From Imperialibacter sp964351395 (GTDB lineage: Bacteria; Bacteroidota; Bacteroidia; Cytophagales; Cyclobacteriaceae), in NCBI GenBank assembly GCA_964351395.1, contig CAYGOF010000001.1:124001-188000 (forward strand): 64,000 nucleotides of DNA, written 5' to 3'. The position numbers were made by a program, and so were the translations under genes. Shown piece by piece: positions 25,282 through 34,106 of this stretch (its first letter is position 1; every line of letters starts with the position of its first letter). Below the pieces are notes generated by a model. The model saw only the letters and a list, made by a program, of their open reading frames with translations. It was not told the origin of the DNA and ran no database searches.

Positions 25282-25755
25282 GTGAAAAACTATCGCAACA
25301 TAAAACTCCTCATCTTGGACGTAGATGGCACCCTTACCGACGGAGGTATCTATATCCTGGAAGACGGGAGCCAGTTTAAAAAATTTAACTCCCGTGATGG
25401 GATGGGTATCAAGCTTTTGCAGAAAGCTGGTGTTGAAGTCGGCATTATTAGCAACGGCAAAACAACATCAATGGTAAAAGCCAGGGCCGACATGCTAGGC
25501 ATGACCAAATGCTATGTAGGCGATGCTGCGAAAATGGATGTGCTGGAGGCATGGATGAAGGAAATGGGAATAGGGCTTGACCAGGTGGGTATGGTGGGCG
25601 ACGACATCAACGATTTGCCTGTCATGGAAAAAGCAGGTTTCTCTGCCTGCCCGGCCGATGCTGTCGAGGCAGTGAAGAAAAAGGCTGATATCGTGCTTCA
25701 GTTGAAGGGCGGCGAAGGATGCGTACGTGAATTGATCGACAACTACCTGCTTTAG
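25282..25755 (+). CDS. kdsC: 3-deoxy-D-manno-octulosonate 8-phosphate phosphatase
   Basis: A 157-residue HAD-superfamily phosphatase that removes the phosphate from Kdo-8-P, the third step of Kdo synthesis. HAD motif I is LLILDVDGTLTDG (nucleophile Asp13, Asp15), motif II is in EVGIISNGK, and motif IV reads GMVGDDINDLPVM. As in other KdsC enzymes there is almost no cap domain. The start is GTG 25282 (MKNYRNIK); no stronger alternative exists. It is separated from kdsA by 570 bases holding the toxin-antitoxin remnant. Confidence 0.92.
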   Translation: MKNYRNIKLLILDVDGTLTDGGIYILEDGSQFKKFNSRDGMGIKLLQKAGVEVGIISNGKTTSMVKARADMLGMTKCYVGDAAKMDVLEAWMKEMGIGLDQVGMVGDDINDLPVMEKAGFSACPADAVEAVKKKADIVLQLKGGEGCVRELIDNYLL

Positions 25756-25788
25756 CATTGATAGTAGCACCAAACCGGCCCAATTAGG

Positions 25789-25819
25789 TTTGGCAAAGCG
25801 ATTATTAATCCTATTTTTG
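25789..25819 (+). promoter_or_regulatory. Promoter of sucD
   Basis: TTTG (25789-25792), 19 bases, TATTTTTG (25812-25819): an excellent match to the Bacteroidota consensus. Transcription would start near 25826, with the ATG at 25840, leaving a very short leader. Confidence 0.75.
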
Positions 25820-25839
25820 TGCAAAAATCTTACGACATA

Positions 25840-26715
25840 ATGAGCGTTCTTGTAAATAAAAATTCCAAGGTCATTGTTCAGGGCTTCACAGGTACTGAAG
25901 GCAGTTTTCATGCCCAGCAAATGATCGAATATGGAACAAATGTAGTAGGCGGTGTAACACCTGGAAAAGGCGGACAAAAGCACCTTGAGAAACCCATTTT
26001 CAATAGTGTAGAAGAGGCAGTCAAGTCGACAGGGGCTGATGTATCTATCATCTTTGTACCACCTGCATTTGCTGCTGACGCTATCATGGAAGCTGCTGAT
26101 GCTGGCATTAAAGTGATCGTGGCTATTACGGAAGGTATTCCGGTAAAAGACATGATGACTGCCAAAAACTATATCAAGAATAAAAACGTAACCCTTATCG
26201 GACCGAACTGTCCTGGTGTGATTACTCCAGGAGAAGCGAAAGTGGGTATCATGCCTGGCTTCGTTTTCAAAAAAGGGCGTATAGGCGTGGTTTCAAAGTC
26301 TGGTACGCTTACTTATGAAGCGGCGGATCAGATTGTAAAAGCAGGCCTAGGTATTTCGACGGCTATTGGCATTGGCGGTGATCCTATCATTGGTACGCCC
26401 ACAAAAGAAGCTGTGGAATTATTGATGAACGATCCTGAAACGGATGCCATTGTAATGATTGGTGAAATTGGTGGTAATTACGAAGCACTTGCTTCTGAAT
26501 ATATTAAGAGCACTGGCAATAAGAAGCCTGTAGTTGGATTTATTGCTGGCCAAACAGCCCCTCCTGGCCGCCGAATGGGTCACGCTGGTGCGATCATTGG
26601 TGGAGCAGATGATACTGCAGCTGCTAAAATGAAAATCATGACCGCTTGTGGTATCCATGTGGTGCAGTCTCCTGCCGACATAGGAGAAACACTTGCCAAA
26701 GTGCTAAAAAAATAA
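25840..26715 (+). CDS. sucD: Succinate-CoA ligase subunit alpha
   Basis: A 291-residue TCA-cycle subunit; with SucC it interconverts succinyl-CoA and succinate with formation of ATP or GTP. The CoA-binding Rossmann part begins VIVQGFTGTEGSFHA, followed by NVVGGVTPGKGG; IGPNCPGVITPGE is the second signature and RRMGHAGAI carries the phosphorylated histidine (H248). The start at 25840 (MSVLVNKNSK) matches the family. sucC is not adjacent, so the two subunits are encoded apart. A strong promoter and terminator frame it as a single gene. Confidence 0.96.
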   Translation: MSVLVNKNSKVIVQGFTGTEGSFHAQQMIEYGTNVVGGVTPGKGGQKHLEKPIFNSVEEAVKSTGADVSIIFVPPAFAADAIMEAADAGIKVIVAITEGIPVKDMMTAKNYIKNKNVTLIGPNCPGVITPGEAKVGIMPGFVFKKGRIGVVSKSGTLTYEAADQIVKAGLGISTAIGIGGDPIIGTPTKEAVELLMNDPETDAIVMIGEIGGNYEALASEYIKSTGNKKPVVGFIAGQTAPPGRRMGHAGAIIGGADDTAAAKMKIMTACGIHVVQSPADIGETLAKVLKK

Positions 26716-26753
26716 AGAGTACATTATAACAAGCAAACCTAAACCAATGAACA

Positions 26754-26790
26754 AAGCCGCCTTGCATAGCAAGGCGGCTTCTGTTTTTTG
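26754..26790. terminator. Terminator of sucD
   Basis: AAGCCGCCTTGC (26754-26765), loop ATA, GCAAGGCGGCTT (26769-26780), then CTGTTTTTTG. The perfect twelve-base stem may also serve the converging receptor gene. Confidence 0.9.
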
Positions 26791-26797
26791 AAAGCCT

Positions 26798-29143
26798 TTA
26801 AAACTTCAGCGTATAGACAATATTTGGGAGCATCGCTAACTGATAGGATCTAACGATATTTCCAGTCCCAGCCACATAGTATTCATTTACCAATGCCTGG
26901 TTGTTGGTAATATTCGTGACATCAATTTTAAATTCGCTGGTTGTCTTTTTTCTATTCTTCCTTGTGCCAACAGCCAGGTTAGCGAAAAACACATCATCTC
27001 CCTTCACCGAAAAAGGATGCGCATCGTCCCTAACTTCTGTGCCAAGTGCCCTAGAAGCCTCCAAATCAATAGGGGTGTATCGCTGGCCACCAATGAGCGC
27101 CGCTTTGGCATTTACGAACATCACCCTGTTCTTGTCAACACTTCCCACCTTGAATTCCTTACCCCCTAACACATTGAAAATGTAATTACCATCAAATGCC
27201 GAAGCCCTTTCAATACCATCCTGTGCGGTGTATAGTGACTTATATAAAGAGACAGTTGACATATAGTAAAAGCCCCTGTTCAAGTATTGTTCCAGTGTTA
27301 GCTCTATCCCATAGTTTCTGCCAGTTCCCTCGTTCACCAACGACTCGTTAACAAAAGCACCAGAGCTATTGATCATAGAAAAGCTGCTAGATGGGTCTTT
27401 CTCCACAGGCACGTCATAAAGGTGCTGGTAATAGGCTTCCAGTTTCAGATGAGTGTTTTGATTTAGTACCTGATTAAACCCAACAACGTAGTGTGCTGCC
27501 TTGGTTGTTCTAAGGTTTTGGTTTGGCTGCAACAGGGAGCCATTTTCTTGCGTCTGTTTGGCGAGGTAGGCCGACACTGGCTCCAGCCTGCTATGAAGCC
27601 CAAAACCTGTGGTAAAAGACTGTTTATTGTTGAGGTCGTATTTGAGACCGAGCCTAGGTTCAATGGACTGGGAATTATTTAGAGCAAACAGAAAATAGTG
27701 AACTCCGCTAGTCATTGTCCATGCCTCACTGAACCTCAGCTTCCAGCTTCCAAATGCCTGCAAAGTCCCTGTATTCCCTTTGTCGTCCAGCCATGTCTCC
27801 ATTGACCTATTTTCATAATTATAAAGTGCGACCTTCGAATTGTAACCAAGCCGTGAGTAGATCATTCCCGTCTCAAACTTGTTTTTTGCATTCAGCTTAT
27901 AATTCAAAGTGCTGGCTATTCTGATACTGTTCTTATTGAGATCTATGTCCTCCACATCAATGAAGCCAGTGGCTTCATTTCGGTCATAATTCGAAGTCTG
28001 ACCCGACAACGACAATGCAACGGAGTTCTTTACAAAAATATTGTCATTGATGAAATAAGTATGATTAACTCCAGCTACCCCCAGGCGGGCGCCAAAATCG
28101 CCTCTCGAAAGCACAAGGTCCTCATTTTCTTCGTCGGTTTCTGTTTGGCGGATATTGCTAATGCCTCCCAGGCCAAACATGGTGATGTAGTGTTTCTTTC
28201 CAATAGGGAGAGCCACGTTGAAAGAACCATCCTGGTATTTTGGAACGCCATTAAAATCAAGAATGCCTGCATCCGAAAGCAATTGTAACGACGAGTACCG
28301 ATAGTTGGCAATATAAGATCCTTTGTATCCCTGTTTGAACGGGCCTTCAGCAGTAAAATCCACGCCAAATACACCCAAAGAGGTTGTGTATTCCCGCTGC
28401 TCATTGTTTCCTTTTTTGAAGTTAATGTCGAACACGCCTGACAATGCATTTCCATATTCCGGCGAAAAAGCACCTGTAAAAAAATCGGAGTTATCGAGCA
28501 TATTACTATTCAGTGCGTTCACAGGACCACCAGTGGCCCCTTCATTGGCGAAGTGATTTGGGTTGGGAATCTCCACACCCTCCAACTTCCAAAGGATACC
28601 CTTCGATGAGTTTCCTCTCACGACAATGTCATTGTTTCCCTGCGCATCTCCGTTCACCCCCGCAAAGGCAGATACCATTCTCGCCGGATCATTGATGGCA
28701 CCAGCATACCGTTGAGTCTCTTCAACGGAAAAAGAACGAGCGCTCACCAGCGCCATTTCGTTGAGCACCTCAGATTTGTCCTTTTTGGCAAGGATCACTA
28801 CTTCATCCAGTTTGTCTACTGATTCCACCAGTTCAATCGTAAGGACCACTTCTTTCGCCGAATTGACCTGGATATTTGGCATCGCTTTATCCTCATATCC
28901 AATGTAAGTAATGAAAAGCGATGCCCTACCAACAGGCACATTGTCGATTCTAAAGTTGCCTTCGAGGTCAGTTACTGCACCTAAAATTGGGTCACTGCCT
29001 ACTAGCTGCACAGTGGCTCCTATCAGGGAACTCTTGGCGTCCTGGTCAATAATTTGCCCCCTTATTGTTTGTGTCATTTGCTGTGCAAAAGACAAAGAAG
29101 CTCCGGTCAGGACTGCAAGTCCTGCAAGTAAAAAAGTCTTCAT
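26798..29143 (-). CDS. TonB-dependent outer-membrane receptor with carboxypeptidase-like N-terminal domain
   Basis: A 781-residue receptor. Signal peptide 1-20 (ending LSFAQ), a carboxypeptidase-regulatory-like domain (about 26-110: IRGQIIDQDAKSSLIGATVQ), a plug with IVVRGNSSKGILWKLEGVEI (about 173-192), and a beta-barrel to the C-terminal phenylalanine (NIVYTLKF). It imports an unknown ligand using TonB energy. It is not a SusC type: no SusD gene follows. It lies 38 bases after the repeat-protein gene on the same strand and so may be the last gene of the ECF-FecR-STN locus, though it has no STN domain of its own. Confidence 0.85.
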   Translation of the reverse strand: MKTFLLAGLAVLTGASLSFAQQMTQTIRGQIIDQDAKSSLIGATVQLVGSDPILGAVTDLEGNFRIDNVPVGRASLFITYIGYEDKAMPNIQVNSAKEVVLTIELVESVDKLDEVVILAKKDKSEVLNEMALVSARSFSVEETQRYAGAINDPARMVSAFAGVNGDAQGNNDIVVRGNSSKGILWKLEGVEIPNPNHFANEGATGGPVNALNSNMLDNSDFFTGAFSPEYGNALSGVFDINFKKGNNEQREYTTSLGVFGVDFTAEGPFKQGYKGSYIANYRYSSLQLLSDAGILDFNGVPKYQDGSFNVALPIGKKHYITMFGLGGISNIRQTETDEENEDLVLSRGDFGARLGVAGVNHTYFINDNIFVKNSVALSLSGQTSNYDRNEATGFIDVEDIDLNKNSIRIASTLNYKLNAKNKFETGMIYSRLGYNSKVALYNYENRSMETWLDDKGNTGTLQAFGSWKLRFSEAWTMTSGVHYFLFALNNSQSIEPRLGLKYDLNNKQSFTTGFGLHSRLEPVSAYLAKQTQENGSLLQPNQNLRTTKAAHYVVGFNQVLNQNTHLKLEAYYQHLYDVPVEKDPSSSFSMINSSGAFVNESLVNEGTGRNYGIELTLEQYLNRGFYYMSTVSLYKSLYTAQDGIERASAFDGNYIFNVLGGKEFKVGSVDKNRVMFVNAKAALIGGQRYTPIDLEASRALGTEVRDDAHPFSVKGDDVFFANLAVGTRKNRKKTTSEFKIDVTNITNNQALVNEYYVAGTGNIVRSYQLAMLPNIVYTLKF

Positions 29144-29181
29144 GTGTATGTTCTAAATGCTGAAAAAAGGAAGGGGAGGTC

Positions 29182-30468
29182 TTAAAACCTCACCCCGATA
29201 TGGTAGCCAACCCAGGCCTTTACGTTAGTACCTGAAAAAGTTTGATCATAAAAACCATTGTCTCCTAAACCGAGTCCGTAACTACCATCGGCATTTTCAG
29301 AACGAGAAGAATAGATATTCAACACAGGTCCCGCATTGATTGACAGCGTCTTGAATACTTTGTAGCCTACGTTAACAGATAGTTTGGTTACTTGATTGAG
29401 GTCTTCCTGAAAATCGTCCACCCTGTTGACAGCGTATGACCCTAATTCAACACTTGTTACAATCTTGTCTCTGATCGGTTTGAACTGCGTACCAAAGCCT
29501 GCTCCAACCGACCACAATGGGTTGTCGCCTGTTTGAACACCAATTTCGAGAATGCTGTAAAACCTGTTGGTACCAGATCTGAAGGCGCCGTTAATGTCAG
29601 TGATGTCGTTGGTGCTTAGTGCCACTTCATGTTTGCCTGTTCTAACGATGTTTAACAAGCCGACAGTTGCGCCCCTTTCCACGGTATCAGCAATATTGAC
29701 GATACCAAACTGGAAACCACGAAGCGTTTTGGTGTAGTTCGCAAATCCAGACGCCTGCACACCATTTACCTCTTTGGCATGGTTATAGAATCCACTTAGC
29801 TGGGCGCCTTTCAAAGAATCGTTAGCATAGTTAACAAAGCCTGAGCCCTGTACGCCAGTCACGCTCTTCGCATAGTTCACAAAACCAGAACCCTGTGCGC
29901 CTATCACATCGCCCAGTGCAAAGTTAACGAAGCCTGTCCCTTGCGCACCAGTAATGTCACCGTGCGCATAATTCACAAAACCAGATCCCTGCGCACCAAG
30001 CACATTTCCATGGGCATAGTTGACAAAGCCTGAGCTTTGTGCACCGGTTACACCCCCACTCACATTGACGAAGCCGGCCATTTGAGCACCTGTCACTTCC
30101 TGCTTGACCGCATTAACAAAACCAGCTCCCTGAAGCCCAGTTACGTTTCCACCCACAAGATTGACAAAACCGGAAAGCTGCAGGTACTTGACATCTGAGC
30201 GGTCCATGTTAACAAATCCACCAAGCTCGACTCCATTAACACCATAGTTGTATCCAGCGAAGATGTTCAATGATACATTGTTAAGAGACTGACCATAAGG
30301 CCTGAAGTTGGTGCCAATTGCAGGCACGAATGACACTTGCAGAGCTTGCTCGCTTATTACCTCCTCTGTAGAGGATTCTATTACTGCTTCCTCAGAAGCC
30401 TCCTGTGCCTGGCTCATTCCGGTAAAAAAACCTAAGAGCGCTACTAGAAAAAATGATTTTGAGTTCAT
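29182..30468 (-). CDS. LA_2272-like surface-repeat outer-membrane protein
   Basis: A 428-residue exported protein. Signal peptide 1-22 (MSQAQ). After LNIFAGYNYGVNGVELGGF, residues 77-275 are about twelve tandem repeats of 15-16 residues, consensus TGAQGSGFVNYAHGDV, as in the LA_2272-type surface repeats. The last ~150 residues are alternating strands (SLNAGPVLN-like patterns) ending HIGVRF, typical of an outer-membrane barrel. The start is ATG 30468, which gives a cleaner signal peptide than 30492. It is a paralogue of the next gene upstream, which adds an STN domain. Function unknown; cell-surface binding or structure is likely. Confidence 0.75.
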   Translation of the reverse strand: MNSKSFFLVALLGFFTGMSQAQEASEEAVIESSTEEVISEQALQVSFVPAIGTNFRPYGQSLNNVSLNIFAGYNYGVNGVELGGFVNMDRSDVKYLQLSGFVNLVGGNVTGLQGAGFVNAVKQEVTGAQMAGFVNVSGGVTGAQSSGFVNYAHGNVLGAQGSGFVNYAHGDITGAQGTGFVNFALGDVIGAQGSGFVNYAKSVTGVQGSGFVNYANDSLKGAQLSGFYNHAKEVNGVQASGFANYTKTLRGFQFGIVNIADTVERGATVGLLNIVRTGKHEVALSTNDITDINGAFRSGTNRFYSILEIGVQTGDNPLWSVGAGFGTQFKPIRDKIVTSVELGSYAVNRVDDFQEDLNQVTKLSVNVGYKVFKTLSINAGPVLNIYSSRSENADGSYGLGLGDNGFYDQTFSGTNVKAWVGYHIGVRF

Positions 30469-30599
30469 GACTTTAATTTTTTTAAGATTCATTTTTAATT
30501 CCCTTTTGCTCTATGGAAATCAAAGTCATGAATACCCCCACGTGGGGTTGAAAAAAATCAAAGAAATTTTAGAAAAGAGCTATAAATCACCTGAAAAGG

Positions 30600-32360
30600 C
30601 TAAAAAAGACGTAAAGATGCAGAATAACCCACCCACACTTTTGAGCTGTTAGAGCTGCCTGATGATTTAAAAAGAGGGCTTCCCTCAAACCTTCCTGAAA
30701 GATCAGGCGAAGCATCTGTAGTTGAATATTTATAGAAGTGCAATACAGGGCCGGCATTTATTGATGCCCATTTCAGCAGTCTGAAACCAAAATTAATTTG
30801 AATACGGCGGTCATCTGACGAGTTCCCTACCCAGGTGTCAATTGGTTGAACTGTGTTGGTAGAAAGTTCGAAATCCGTGTAAATTTTGTCAGTCCAGTTG
30901 ACCTTTGTGCCCGCCCCGATACCCATCGACCAAACACCGTCTGCCTCATACGCAGACACTCCAAAGGAAAGCAGCGTGTAAAAATGTTTAGTGCCTGAAC
31001 GGAAACCCAGATTGATGTCAGTGATATCGTTGGTGCCAATGTCGAAAGAATGAACCCCTTCCTTGACGAAATTCAAAATACCGATAGTAGCCCCATGCTC
31101 CACCTTTTTGGCTACGTTAATGAATCCAATCTGCAGACCATTTACCGTACTTGCCATATTAACAAAAGCTGCCACCTGAACACCTCGCATCTCTTTGGCC
31201 ATATTAACAAAGGCCGAAGATTGCAGGCCTGAGGCATTGCCTGCCATGTTAACAAAAGCCGACATTTGAACACCTTGCATGTCTAACAGGGTAAAATTGG
31301 TAAATGTTGCCAGTTGTGCCCCTTTGATATTATTGGCAACGTTAACGAAACCAGTTGCTTGAACTCCGCTATATCGAGTACCCGCATGGTTGACAAAACC
31401 CGACAATTGCGTACCCTTTCCCCCGCCAGGAGTCAAGTTGACAAAACCCGATAGTTGAACTCCTTTTACTTCACCACCTACTATGTTTCCAAAACCGCTC
31501 GCTTGCACACCAGCAACATCCATACGGTCGACGTTAAAAAATCCACCTAGTTCTACACCATTTACCGAGTGGCCATACCCTGCAAATAAATTAAGGGACA
31601 CCTTGTTCCCGATTTTTCCTCCCATCAATCCATTTGTGCCTACTACTGGCAAGAGCGATACCTGTAACCATCGCTCCTCTACCATGTCTACGTTCCTGAT
31701 CGTCTCCCTGGCTTTCTTATTCACCAAGTATCGAACGATGTTAAGCGAATCGACAAACTGTCGGAAACTACGCTCATTTGACAATGCTGCCCTATCGAGC
31801 GGCTCAAGTTCAATTTTGATTGGAGCTATTTGCGGATTGGTAATTCTAATAATAGTGTCCCTATAATGTTCCTTACTGATAGCAAATGCAGTCACACCAT
31901 CCTGAAAGAAAGTAGATAATTTGTATGTTCCATCATCGCCCGACAATGTAGTGGACAGGTTATTAACCTCATACACACTTGTATTTGACAGGCTGCGTCC
32001 GGTTGTTGCGTCTACTACTTCGCCTGTAAATTCTATATTCGCTCGATGACTAGGCTTTTCCTGAGCTGGCTGAATAATTATATAACTCCCGCGGACTTTA
32101 AAGAGATAGTTTTTACCCAGCGTTTTTTCTAGTACTGTTTCCAATGGCTGATCAGCAAAGGAAGCAGTAATGTTTTTCTCTGGAAGTACATCAGGGTTGA
32201 ACGAAAATCGGCATCCTGCCTGACCGGAAATCAAGTCAAGGGCCTGTTGTGCCGGAACGTCGACCAGGTTGACAGATAGCAGTTCCTGCAACAAGTTTTG
32301 AGCACTTGAGCTTGTCCATGCGAAAAGCAAAAAAGCCGAAACGACTAATTTTCCGAACAT
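30600..32360 (-). CDS. STN-domain protein fused to surface repeats (possible signal transducer)
   Basis: A 586-residue exported protein with an unusual build. Signal peptide 1-21; STN domain (about 24-98: VPAQQALDLISGQAGCRFSF, IIIQ at the end); carboxypeptidase-like domain (about 108-188: GEVVDATTGRSLSNTSVYEV); a linker; about eleven 15-16-residue surface repeats (266-432; GVQLSGFVNL, GVQATGFVNV); then ~150 residues of beta-strands ending YSASLRLF. STN domains normally sit on TonB-dependent transducers and pass a signal to FecR. Here the barrel is replaced by the repeat protein. The gene starts 16 bases inside the end of the FecR gene, so the two are coupled. Confidence 0.78.
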   Translation of the reverse strand: MFGKLVVSAFLLFAWTSSSAQNLLQELLSVNLVDVPAQQALDLISGQAGCRFSFNPDVLPEKNITASFADQPLETVLEKTLGKNYLFKVRGSYIIIQPAQEKPSHRANIEFTGEVVDATTGRSLSNTSVYEVNNLSTTLSGDDGTYKLSTFFQDGVTAFAISKEHYRDTIIRITNPQIAPIKIELEPLDRAALSNERSFRQFVDSLNIVRYLVNKKARETIRNVDMVEERWLQVSLLPVVGTNGLMGGKIGNKVSLNLFAGYGHSVNGVELGGFFNVDRMDVAGVQASGFGNIVGGEVKGVQLSGFVNLTPGGGKGTQLSGFVNHAGTRYSGVQATGFVNVANNIKGAQLATFTNFTLLDMQGVQMSAFVNMAGNASGLQSSAFVNMAKEMRGVQVAAFVNMASTVNGLQIGFINVAKKVEHGATIGILNFVKEGVHSFDIGTNDITDINLGFRSGTKHFYTLLSFGVSAYEADGVWSMGIGAGTKVNWTDKIYTDFELSTNTVQPIDTWVGNSSDDRRIQINFGFRLLKWASINAGPVLHFYKYSTTDASPDLSGRFEGSPLFKSSGSSNSSKVWVGYSASLRLF

Positions 32361-33367
32361 CCATTGCCTTTTAAAAGAATCACATTTCCATTCTTGACAA
32401 CTTTCAAATCGAGAGTCGCCGCAATCACATCGAGGATATTGTCCAATGAATCGTTTTCAAAGTTGACAGACAATCGACAGTTCTCCATGGCTTCATTTTC
32501 TAACTCGATGTCCACAAAGTAAACCGACTCAATGGCTTCGACTACATCGGGAAGCGTATGACCGTTGAATGACAGCCTTCTTGTTTTCCAAAACTGGTCT
32601 ACTCCAGTAGACGTTGAAGAGCTGGTTGATGCCAGCAACCCGGAAGTGGAGATGAAGGTGGCCTTTTCACCTGGTGTAAGAATTACCTCTTCGGTTCCGG
32701 CAGAAAACTGCACCCTTCCTGTGGCTACAAAAACGGAAACCGTGTCACCCAGCGGAGAGCTCTTCACGTTAAAAGAAGTGCCAAGCACTTTAATCGTCGT
32801 CGGTCCTGCCTGAATCACAAATGGTTGTTCGGGATCAGGTGTTACATCAAAGAATGCTTCACCAGCTAGCACTACCTTCCTTACATCAGAAGCAAATTCC
32901 CTGGGGTATAGAATAGTGCTTTCTTCATTCAATGTGATGTGAGATCCATCCTCCAGGTCAATGTCTAAAATTTGTTCAGCGCTCGCTACCTCTACCATCG
33001 GAACTTCGCTAAAATAAGTACGCAAGAAATAGCCAACTCCTAGGAGAAGCACTAATGAAGCAGCAATACGAAAGACCCATGAATAGTTAACTACTGTATT
33101 TTTTGATGCGTTGACTGACGCATCCTTGACATCTTTCACATGGGCCCATGCAGCGTCGACATCAAAAGCCATAGGAGTGCTTGGGTCATCAAACATTACT
33201 GCTCCAAGGTCATCCCAAAGCATCTTCTGCTGAGTGAACATCTCTTCATTTTGACCTGACTCGGCCGCCCATGCCTCCACTGCTGCCGATTCAGTGGCAG
33301 TTGCTTCACCGGCAAAATATTTTGCCAGCAGCTCATTGGTGATCGTATGTGGACCTTGCTTACTCAT
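32345..33367 (-). CDS. FecR-family anti-sigma factor
   Basis: A 340-residue inner-membrane regulator. A cytoplasmic N-terminus (1-95) with LLAKYFAGEATATESAAVEAW binds the sigma factor in this family; a membrane helix (about 97-115) follows; the periplasmic FecR domain spans about 130-230 (LEDGSHITLNEESTILYPRE, VVLAGEAFFDV); the C-terminal domain (about 255-335, DVVEAIESVYFVDIELENEA) matches DUF4974. It is 24 bases after the ECF factor and overlaps the STN protein, its likely partner in the periplasm. Confidence 0.93.
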   Translation of the reverse strand: MSKQGPHTITNELLAKYFAGEATATESAAVEAWAAESGQNEEMFTQQKMLWDDLGAVMFDDPSTPMAFDVDAAWAHVKDVKDASVNASKNTVVNYSWVFRIAASLVLLLGVGYFLRTYFSEVPMVEVASAEQILDIDLEDGSHITLNEESTILYPREFASDVRKVVLAGEAFFDVTPDPEQPFVIQAGPTTIKVLGTSFNVKSSPLGDTVSVFVATGRVQFSAGTEEVILTPGEKATFISTSGLLASTSSSTSTGVDQFWKTRRLSFNGHTLPDVVEAIESVYFVDIELENEAMENCRLSVNFENDSLDNILDVIAATLDLKVVKNGNVILLKGNGCSEN

Positions 33368-33391
33368 CGCTTCATTAGTTCGACAACCAGT

Positions 33392-33970
33392 TTACCATTT
33401 ACCCCCATGCAAAATCATTAATAATAAAATCGCCGGCAGGTATTCACCCAACTCGTCTCTCATTATTTTCAAAGCTTTCCCCATTTGATTCTCCACAGTT
33501 TTAAGGGACAGGTTAAGCTCTTCAGCTATTTCCTTGTATCGCTTCCCCTCAAATCGGTTTAATTCAAATATTTCCCTACATTTTTCGGGTATCTTATCTA
33601 AAGCTGCTGCAATTTTCTCCCTCAACTCATCCAATTCCAGAAAATCAGTGGCATCGTCTTGTTGGGCCGTGAACCGAGTCCTGTCCACATACTTTTGCTC
33701 TACTTTCTGATGTTTGATGTGATTTAAGCAGGCATTTCTAACTGCCCCAAAAAGGTATGACTTGATCGAAGTTTTTATCTTCAGCAAGTCTGTTTTGATC
33801 CACATGTCGCTGAAGAGCTCTTGTACAATTTCCTCCGCTGCCTCAGTATCCTTCACGTACTTAAGGGCAAAAGATGCCAGGCCAGCATAGTATTCACGAA
33901 AGATCCCCTCGAAGACTTTTTCGTCAGCGATGTTGACTATTTGGATGCTATGTTCTAATTGATCGGCCAG
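33392..33970 (-). CDS. ECF RNA polymerase sigma factor (FecI-like), non-standard start
   Basis: About 192 residues if started at CTG 33970 (or ATT 33973). Region 2 reads VFEGIFREYYAGLASFALKY then KDTEAAEEIVQELFSDMWIK; region 4 reads FEGKRYKEIAEELNLSLKTV followed by ENQMGKALKIM. The only standard in-frame start, GTG 33856, falls inside region 2 and would remove FREYYAGLASFALKY, so it is unlikely to be right. In-frame sequence upstream is open to a TGA near 33998 but offers no ATG, GTG or TTG. A rare start codon (CTG/ATT) is the simplest reading. Partner of the FecR protein. Confidence 0.8.
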   Translation of the reverse strand: MADQLEHSIQIVNIADEKVFEGIFREYYAGLASFALKYVKDTEAAEEIVQELFSDMWIKTDLLKIKTSIKSYLFGAVRNACLNHIKHQKVEQKYVDRTRFTAQQDDATDFLELDELREKIAAALDKIPEKCREIFELNRFEGKRYKEIAEELNLSLKTVENQMGKALKIMRDELGEYLPAILLLMILHGGKW

Positions 33971-34060
33971 AATAGATGCTTTTCTGCAATATAAATTAGA
34001 TTTAACTCAAAACTGTGGGTCAGGGTTGTTAAGAAAAATGTCGGCTCGGCGCAAAACAAA

Positions 34061-34085
34061 GAAAGCCAGCGAGGGAGCCGGCTTT
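34061..34085 (-). terminator. Terminator of the FtsX permease gene
   Basis: GAAAGCC with GC, a loop, then GC and GGCTTTC form a stem (34061-34085). On the minus strand it is followed by TTTGTTTTG. It lies 22 bases after the permease stop codon. Confidence 0.65.
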
Positions 34086-34106
34086 CCTATTGGCAACTTT
34101 TTTCTT

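Noticed and set aside
29182..32360. DNA repeats as a CRISPR or mobile repeat
   Set aside because: The repetition follows codons of the 15-16-residue protein repeats and diverges at synonymous positions, so it is a coding repeat.
33392..33856. A 154-residue sigma factor starting at GTG 33856
   Set aside because: It would lack the first part of region 2, which is clearly present in frame upstream.
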